Assembly (NCBI GenBank): GCA_018065565.1
Contig: JAGHSZ010000140.1
Location: 1-32,343, forward strand
Length of the DNA: 32,343 nucleotides
Origin: Candidatus Colivivens caballi
Lineage (GTDB): Bacteria > Bacteroidota > Bacteroidia > Bacteroidales > Bacteroidaceae
Reading direction: 5' to 3'
Shown here: in pieces, positions 28,110 through 32,343 of the stretch
Layout of the letters: the number at the start of each line of letters is the position of its first letter
Numbering within the stretch: the stretch's first letter is position 1
Notes under the pieces: model-generated
The model's database searches: none
What the model was told of the DNA's origin: nothing
Seen by the model: the letters and a program-made list of their open reading frames with translations, nothing else
Translations under genes and position numbers: made by a program

Positions 28110-28352
28110 GAGCGCTCGTAAATACCCTCACGAACGCTCATGTTTTGTTACACGACCGCACGATAATATAAAAAGGTGTACACCTTATTGAATTTTGGTG
28201 TACACCTTTCTTATGTTTGCTGTACACCTTTTTCCCGGAAGGTGTACACCTTTTTGAATCTTCGTACGCTCGCTTGACAATTCACGAGTGCTCGTGTGGC
28301 AATTTATCACCGCTCGTATGGCAAAACATGTACGCTCATGAAGGCAATCTTT
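28110..28352. repeat. Eleven-unit, 22-bp-phased composite tandem array
   Basis: The 418-base convergent gap contains 11 consecutive 22-base units starting at 28110, 28132, 28154, 28176, 28198, 28220, 28242, 28264, 28286, 28308 and 28330. Three carry a GCTCGT-type core (at 28114, 28136 and a diverged GCACGA at 28158). Four carry the palindrome GGTGTACACC (28175, 28197, 28219 with one change, 28241). Four return to GCTCGT-type cores (28268, 28290, 28312, 28334). The phase never slips across the three blocks. There are no variable spacers of CRISPR size. The rest of the gap (28353-28494) shows nothing clear. Confidence 0.85.
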
Positions 28353-28494
28353 GTTTTGAAGACAGTCCTTGCGTGCATGGATGCTGATGTGAAAGGAGGG
28401 GTGAAAAGTCAACTGCAACACTCTTCAATCCTTCAACAGCAATTTCGCATCTACTTATGTAGTCATCAACACGACAGGCATATCAGGGATTGCC

Positions 28495-29775
28495 TTACTC
28501 TTTTAGACAGCCGATAGGTACAACTAACACTCCATCCTCTGGACGCTTGTATGCATAGTCGCCCACACCAGTAAGAACCATCAGGAATGAAGGTTTCTTC
28601 ATCTTTGTAGTATCTAATTTATCAGCTAATACTTGCAGATTCTCTGCTCCTTCATTTATTAATGTATCGCCTCCCAATTTGATTTCCACGAGTCCGTACG
28701 AACCATTCTCAAGATGAACCACGGCATCACATTCCAGATTACTTTTGTCGCGATAATGATAAACTGTACCGCCTAAAGCATCTGCATATACTCTTAAATC
28801 ACGGACACAAAGCGTCTCAAAGAACAGTCCAAAGGTGTTCAAATCATTGATAAGGTCTTCAGGACCGAGACCGAGAGCTGCGGTAGCTATGGATGGGTCG
28901 ATAAAATATCTTGTATCAGAAGTGCGAATAGCAGTCTTGGAACGCAGGTTCGGATTCCATGCAAGTGAATCTTCAATCACGAAAATCTTTTTCAGCGCTT
29001 TGATGTATGAATAGACTGTATTTTCGCTAAGTTCATCACTTTCATTAGCTCTAATATCAGCAAGTATCGTGCCTGCACTCGCTTGAGAGCCTTGATTCCT
29101 CGAGTAGGAACGCATAAGTCTTTTTGTCAATTCCGGATCACGCTCAACATCATCAACCCGGGAGATGTCATAACGGCATACAGCTTCATAATACTCTTTT
29201 GCTTGTAACAATGCAGCCTTCCTACTTTTCTTTAGAGTCGCTTTTGGCCAACCTCCTCGACATGTCAGAAATGCCAGTTGGTCAATGTCTATCTTGCTTG
29301 CTCCATCTACGGAATTTGCATTTTTGAATAAGGCGCCAAGACTGACATCACCCGAAGAATCTCCTGATTCCCACAAACTCATCGTACGAAGTTTAAGCCA
29401 AGACATGCGCCCTGTACCAGAATGGAAGATTTTATCCTGTCTTGGTGGAACTGCCGAGCCTGTAAGCATGAACTGACCATCTTCATCTCTCCTGTCCACT
29501 TCATTTCGGACGGCATCCCAGAATTGTGGAGCCAGTTGCCATTCATCGATAAGTCTTGGTGTTTCACCCAGCAAAAGGCGTTTAATGTTTGTTTGTGCTA
29601 TGGCGAGATTCTGACTTTTTGTATCAGGGTCAGCCATATACAAAATGCTTTTCGCCTGTTGACTTGCAAGTGTAGTCTTCCCGCAATACTTAGGACCTTC
29701 AATAAGAACTGCTCCCATTGCTTCAAGTTTCTCTGCCAAGATCTTATCGGCTATACGATTTTTGTATTCTTTCAT
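28495..29775 (-). CDS. AAA_14/DUF4143 ATP-binding protein
   Basis: A 426-residue protein from the ATG at 29775; the frame runs back to 29829, but the -7 box lies at 29797-29804, so the downstream ATG fits. The P-loop is GPKYCGKTTLA (27-37), followed by a Walker-B-like segment RLIDEWQLAPQFWDAVRNEVD and the sensor-type FMLTGSAVPP. The C-terminal half is DUF4143, with a restriction-endonuclease-like core: VYHYRDKSNLECDAVVHLENGSYGLVEIKLGG, the usual D-x-n-ExK arrangement. Such proteins are widespread in Bacteroidales, and their role is not settled. No partner gene is adjacent. Probably monocistronic. Confidence 0.9.
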   Translation of the reverse strand: MKEYKNRIADKILAEKLEAMGAVLIEGPKYCGKTTLASQQAKSILYMADPDTKSQNLAIAQTNIKRLLLGETPRLIDEWQLAPQFWDAVRNEVDRRDEDGQFMLTGSAVPPRQDKIFHSGTGRMSWLKLRTMSLWESGDSSGDVSLGALFKNANSVDGASKIDIDQLAFLTCRGGWPKATLKKSRKAALLQAKEYYEAVCRYDISRVDDVERDPELTKRLMRSYSRNQGSQASAGTILADIRANESDELSENTVYSYIKALKKIFVIEDSLAWNPNLRSKTAIRTSDTRYFIDPSIATAALGLGPEDLINDLNTFGLFFETLCVRDLRVYADALGGTVYHYRDKSNLECDAVVHLENGSYGLVEIKLGGDTLINEGAENLQVLADKLDTTKMKKPSFLMVLTGVGDYAYKRPEDGVLVVPIGCLKE

Positions 29776-29796
29776 CTTGATGTTTTTTCTCGGTTG

Positions 29797-29804
29797 CAAA
29801 GGTA
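29797..29804 (-). promoter_or_regulatory. -7 box of the DUF4143 gene (- strand)
   Basis: TACCTTTG on the - strand lies 21 bases upstream of the chosen start codon at 29775. The -33 element is not clear. Confidence 0.6.
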
Positions 29805-29843
29805 ATATTTTTTTATGAAAGCCATGCATGTTTTAACTACAAA

Positions 29844-29958
29844 TGTGGTACTTGGCTTATTTTTGATGTGGCATTTGGCTTAATTCTGATGTGGCGTTTG
29901 GCTTAATTGCAGTATTACAATGGAAGGGGATTGGTCTCCGGGGGAAAGATTGGTTTCC
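29844..29958. repeat. Three 23-bp units and two 19-bp units between proA and the DUF4143 gene
   Basis: Units at 29844-29866, 29867-29889 and 29890-29912 are exactly 23 bases each and share TGTGG, TTGGCTTA and a tt-tga end. Directly after, gattggtctcc (929-939) and gattggtttcc (948-958, both +29000) repeat at 19 bases. They fill most of the 192-base gap upstream of the DUF4143 promoter. Confidence 0.8.
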
Positions 29959-29967
29959 AAGTGAAAG

Positions 29968-31224
29968 TCAAGGTCGGGTCTGACCTTCACCTTTCACAAT
30001 CCACTTATATGTAGTCATTGCTTCCAGTGCCATTGGACCACGGGCATGGAGTTTCTGGGTGCTGATGCCTATCTCTGCTCCAAGTCCGAACTGTGCTCCA
30101 TCGGTGAATGATGTAGGGGCATTGTGATAGACACATGCAGCATCGACTTGAAGGAGGAAACGGTCAGCTGCAGCCTGGTTCTCGGTAACAATGCACTCGC
30201 TGTGTCCTGAACCATACTGGCGGATATGGCGGATGGCGGCCTCCACCCCATCTACTGTCTTGATAGCCATTCGCATAGCCAAGAACTCTGTGCCGAAGGT
30301 TTCTTCGGTGGCAGGTTTCAGCAATGAGGCATAGGTTGTGCCCAACTGGCTTGAAGAAAGGAATGAATAGCTCTCGGCATCTGCCAGTATCTCCACACCT
30401 TTCTCGAACAATGGCTGACAAATCTGTGTGAGGTCGGAGAGGCGGTTGTGGTCTATTATCATGCAGTCAAGGGCATTGCACACACTTACTCGGCGTGTCT
30501 TGGCATTGACTACCACTGGTATTGCCTTCTTCAGGTCTGCATCACGGTCAATGTATGCATGACACACTCCTGCTCCTGTCTCGATGACTGGCACTGAGGC
30601 TGTTTCTCGTACAAAATTGATAAGTCGGCTGCTGCCTCGTGGTATCACCACATCTATGTAGTTGCGTGCCTGGAGCATCTCCCCAGTGGCTTCATGTGTG
30701 GCTGGGAGCAGTTCTATGACATGGGGATTGAGGCCATGACGCTCCAGTTCTGCCTTAATAAGTGAAACAATTGCACGGTTGGAACTGTCGGCATCTTTTC
30801 CACCTTTGAGCACACACACATTGCCACTCTTGATGCAGAGTGAGAACACATCGAATGTCACATTTGGGCGGGCTTCATACACAATGCCTATGACTCCGAA
30901 AGGAACACTTATGCGCTTTATTTCAAGTCCGTTAGTGAGTGTGGTTTCGCTCAGGGTTTTGCCCAATGGTGAAGGTAGTTTCACCACATTGCGCATGTCA
31001 GAAGCTATACCTTCCAGTCGGCTTTCTGTGAGTTTCAGGCGGTCATACAGAGGGTTGCTCTGTTCCATCTTGTCCAGGTCCTGCTGATTGGCACTGAGGA
31101 GTGAATCCTTGTTCTGCATGATGGCATCGGCAAGTGAGAGCAGGAGGTCATTCACTTGCTGCTGGCTATATCCCTGTAAATCGAGTGAGGCATCTTTTGC
31201 CTGCTGTAACTGTTGCTGTATCAT
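29968..31224 (-). CDS. proA: Gamma-glutamyl phosphate reductase (glutamate-5-semialdehyde dehydrogenase)
   Basis: Reduces gamma-glutamyl phosphate with NADPH in the second step of proline synthesis. At 418 residues it has full length. Recognisable blocks are [38 protein letters not shown], the nucleotide-binding [13 protein letters not shown], the catalytic-Cys segment [14 protein letters not shown], and the C-terminal [36 protein letters not shown]. Start overlaps the proB stop by 4 bases (ATGA), so translation is probably coupled. A hairpin spans the stop codon (GTGAAAG at 29961 pairing with CTTTCAC at 29991, and AAGGTC with GACCTT), without a T tract. Confidence 0.98.
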   Translation of the reverse strand: MIQQQLQQAKDASLDLQGYSQQQVNDLLLSLADAIMQNKDSLLSANQQDLDKMEQSNPLYDRLKLTESRLEGIASDMRNVVKLPSPLGKTLSETTLTNGLEIKRISVPFGVIGIVYEARPNVTFDVFSLCIKSGNVCVLKGGKDADSSNRAIVSLIKAELERHGLNPHVIELLPATHEATGEMLQARNYIDVVIPRGSSRLINFVRETASVPVIETGAGVCHAYIDRDADLKKAIPVVVNAKTRRVSVCNALDCMIIDHNRLSDLTQICQPLFEKGVEILADAESYSFLSSSQLGTTYASLLKPATEETFGTEFLAMRMAIKTVDGVEAAIRHIRQYGSGHSECIVTENQAAADRFLLQVDAACVYHNAPTSFTDGAQFGLGAEIGISTQKLHARGPMALEAMTTYKWIVKGEGQTRP

Positions 31225-31985
31225 TTCACAAATTCTGTATGTGGAGTATTGTCTTTGTCTTCTATCAAGTTGATGAGTATGTTCTCGCGCTTGCCATTGG
31301 CAATGATCACATTGATGCCCTTGGCTGCAAGTTGCTGGGCAATGGTGGACTTTGTCTGCATTCCACCTCTTCCGGCATTCGACTTTTTCTTCTGTACATA
31401 TTTGCTGATGTCATCACTGCTTGCTACACTTGTAATCAAGTGTGAATCGGCATCGGCTGGGTCACCGGTATAGATGCCGTCAATGTTTGAAAGGATAATC
31501 AGTGCATCTGAATGCATCATCTCGGTCACAAGTCCTGCAAGTTCATCATTATCAGTGAACATAAGTTCGGTGACTGACACAGTGTCGTTCTCGTTCACTA
31601 TTGGCAGTACATGATTGTAGAGCATCACATTCATGCAGTTCTGCTGGGTCTGGAAATGGTCAGGGCGGTTGAAGTTCTCCTTCATGGTCAGCACCTGTCC
31701 CACAGCTATCTTATGGTCACGAAACATCTCGTAATAGCGGTTGATGAGTTTTGCCTGACCAACAGCAGAATAAAGTTGTCGTTCATTGACTTCGCTCATT
31801 TCTTTTTGCAAATGCAGTTCAGAGCGGCCACTTGCCACAGCACCCGAACTGACAAGGATTACCTCAATGTCGTGACTACGCATCCAGGCAATCTGATCAA
31901 CAAGAGCTGACATACGGGTGACATCGAGCGAACCATCATCTCGTGTCAGCACATTACTTCCTACTTTTACAGTTATTCGTGTCAT
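31221..31985 (-). CDS. proB: Glutamate 5-kinase, catalytic domain only (no PUA domain)
   Basis: Phosphorylates glutamate to gamma-glutamyl phosphate, first step of proline synthesis. The start at 31985 ([18 protein letters not shown]) is preferred over the frame's opening at 32039, whose first 18 residues look like leader sequence. The amino acid kinase fold is complete: [62 protein letters not shown], and [31 protein letters not shown]. It stops at about 254 residues; many bacterial ProB proteins are about 360 with a C-terminal PUA domain. No frameshift remnant is visible because proA begins immediately. The proline feedback loop residues are not assessed. Confidence 0.95.
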   Translation of the reverse strand: MTRITVKVGSNVLTRDDGSLDVTRMSALVDQIAWMRSHDIEVILVSSGAVASGRSELHLQKEMSEVNERQLYSAVGQAKLINRYYEMFRDHKIAVGQVLTMKENFNRPDHFQTQQNCMNVMLYNHVLPIVNENDTVSVTELMFTDNDELAGLVTEMMHSDALIILSNIDGIYTGDPADADSHLITSVASSDDISKYVQKKKSNAGRGGMQTKSTIAQQLAAKGINVIIANGKRENILINLIEDKDNTPHTEFVK

Positions 31986-32027
31986 ATGTTTGTGTTGAGT
32001 TAAAGGATCTGAGGTGGTTAGTGGAGA

Positions 32028-32109
32028 GCCATTGGCCATTAGCCATTGGCCATTGGCCTTTCCTTCCGGATGGTTGGAGCTAATGGCTAAGGGCTAATAG
32101 CTAATGGCC
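32028..32109. repeat. 7-bp tandem repeats forming a large imperfect inverted repeat
   Basis: Four GCCATTR units (32028-32058) and four GCTAATG-type units (32079-32109) are near reverse complements of each other, with about 30 paired bases and a few mismatches around a 20-base centre. They lie between the end of the E-set protein gene and proB. The first arm overlaps the extra codons of the long proB frame, which also argues for the later start. Confidence 0.78.
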
Positions 32110-32117
32110 TCTCTTTT

Positions 32118-32343
32118 TTACTGTCTTGGTCCCTGTGGAGCTCCCTGAGGACGAGGTCCACCCTGTCCCTGTGGTCTTGGACCACCGAAGCCTCCACCAA
32201 AACCACCGAAGCCACCAAAGCCACGGCTTTCTGGAATTTCAGCAACACTCTGCTTGCCATCTTCCGACTTGTTAGCATTCCGAGGGTCAAGGATAGCCTT
32301 ACCATCAACGATGAAGGTATAGGTGTGCTTGCCTGCCTTGAGA
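32118..32343 (-). CDS. C-terminal fragment of an E-set/CBM48-like secreted protein
   Basis: The - strand is open from the window edge to a TAA at 32118-32120. About 74 residues are visible: LKAGKHTYTFIVDGKAILDPRNA, then ..EDGKQSVAEIPESRGF and a low-complexity Gly/Phe then Pro/Gln/Gly tail ending in GAPQGPRQ. The HTYTFIVDGKAILDP stretch is the last strand of a CBM48/isoamylase N-terminal-type immunoglobulin-like domain, seen in glycogen-binding proteins and in some esterase-like proteins of Bacteroidales. The gene is cut by the window edge, so enzyme identity cannot be given. Upstream of proB and on the same strand, about 130 bases away. Confidence 0.75.
   Translation of the reverse strand, partial: LKAGKHTYTFIVDGKAILDPRNANKSEDGKQSVAEIPESRGFGGFGGFGGGFGGPRPQGQGGPRPQGAPQGPRQ

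Noticed and set aside
28110..28352. CRISPR array
   Set aside because: There are no separate conserved repeats of 28-37 bases with unique spacers, and no cas gene is near. The units are contiguous, degenerate and 22 bases long.
31986..32039. 18 extra N-terminal residues of ProB
   Set aside because: They are encoded partly by the 7-base repeat arm, and the kinase fold begins exactly at [11 protein letters not shown].
32087..32308. 73-residue - strand frame with its own ATG near the window end
   Set aside because: The frame shifted by one gives a sensible CBM48-like end with a stop at 32118-32120. The 73-residue frame runs into the 7-base repeats and is rich in Arg/Val, as expected for a shadow.

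Overview
The window reads as a chromosomal segment of a Bacteroidales bacterium, most like Prevotella and relatives. The evidence is gene content and signals. There is a cobalamin-dependent methylmalonyl-CoA mutase, an inositol-phosphate synthase of the Bacteroidales type, secreted proteins with Por/type IX-type C-terminal sorting domains, and dockerin-bearing secreted proteins. Promoters match the Bacteroidetes consensus (-33 TTTG, about 19-20 bases, -7 TAnnTTTG) rather than -35/-10 boxes. No rRNA, tRNA, CRISPR array, transposase or phage gene was seen. All names come from reading the translations; no database search was run.

Layout. 1-16.3 kb is almost entirely + strand and mostly housekeeping. 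It holds the end of methylmalonyl-CoA mutase, inositol-3-phosphate synthase, a DUF486 membrane protein, a PurM-like AIR synthase, a secreted GHL10 (DUF187) glycosidase-like protein, thrS, a tiny secreted protein that is little more than a sorting domain, an ECF sigma factor operon (sigma, membrane protein, Spy-like periplasmic protein), a MATE exporter with a cytidylate-kinase-like protein, an ABC-F ATPase, and recA. 16.6-26.6 kb is - strand: a LysR regulator, an aquaporin Z, and two large tandem paralogous CotH/lamin-tail surface proteins. A dockerin protein (+) diverges from the second CotH protein. After a repeat-filled convergent gap come a DUF4143 ATPase, proA and proB (overlapping by 4 bases) and the C-terminal piece of an E-set/CBM48-like secreted protein, all on the - strand.

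Working together. The two CotH proteins and the divergent dockerin protein form a small secreted-protein island. One CotH paralog ends in a type IX-like sorting domain, while the other and its divergent neighbour end in a type I dockerin. The sigma/membrane/periplasmic trio looks like an envelope-stress circuit. proB and proA make the first two proline-biosynthesis steps.

Most unusual. Nearly every longer intergenic gap carries its own short, degenerate tandem repeat with a distinct fixed period: 15, 9, 19, 24, 22, 23 and 7 bases. The best is an 11-unit, strictly 22-base-phased array at 28110-28352, built from two different sequence families kept in the same phase. The ABC-F protein also has one composite ATP site degenerate in all three of its motifs.
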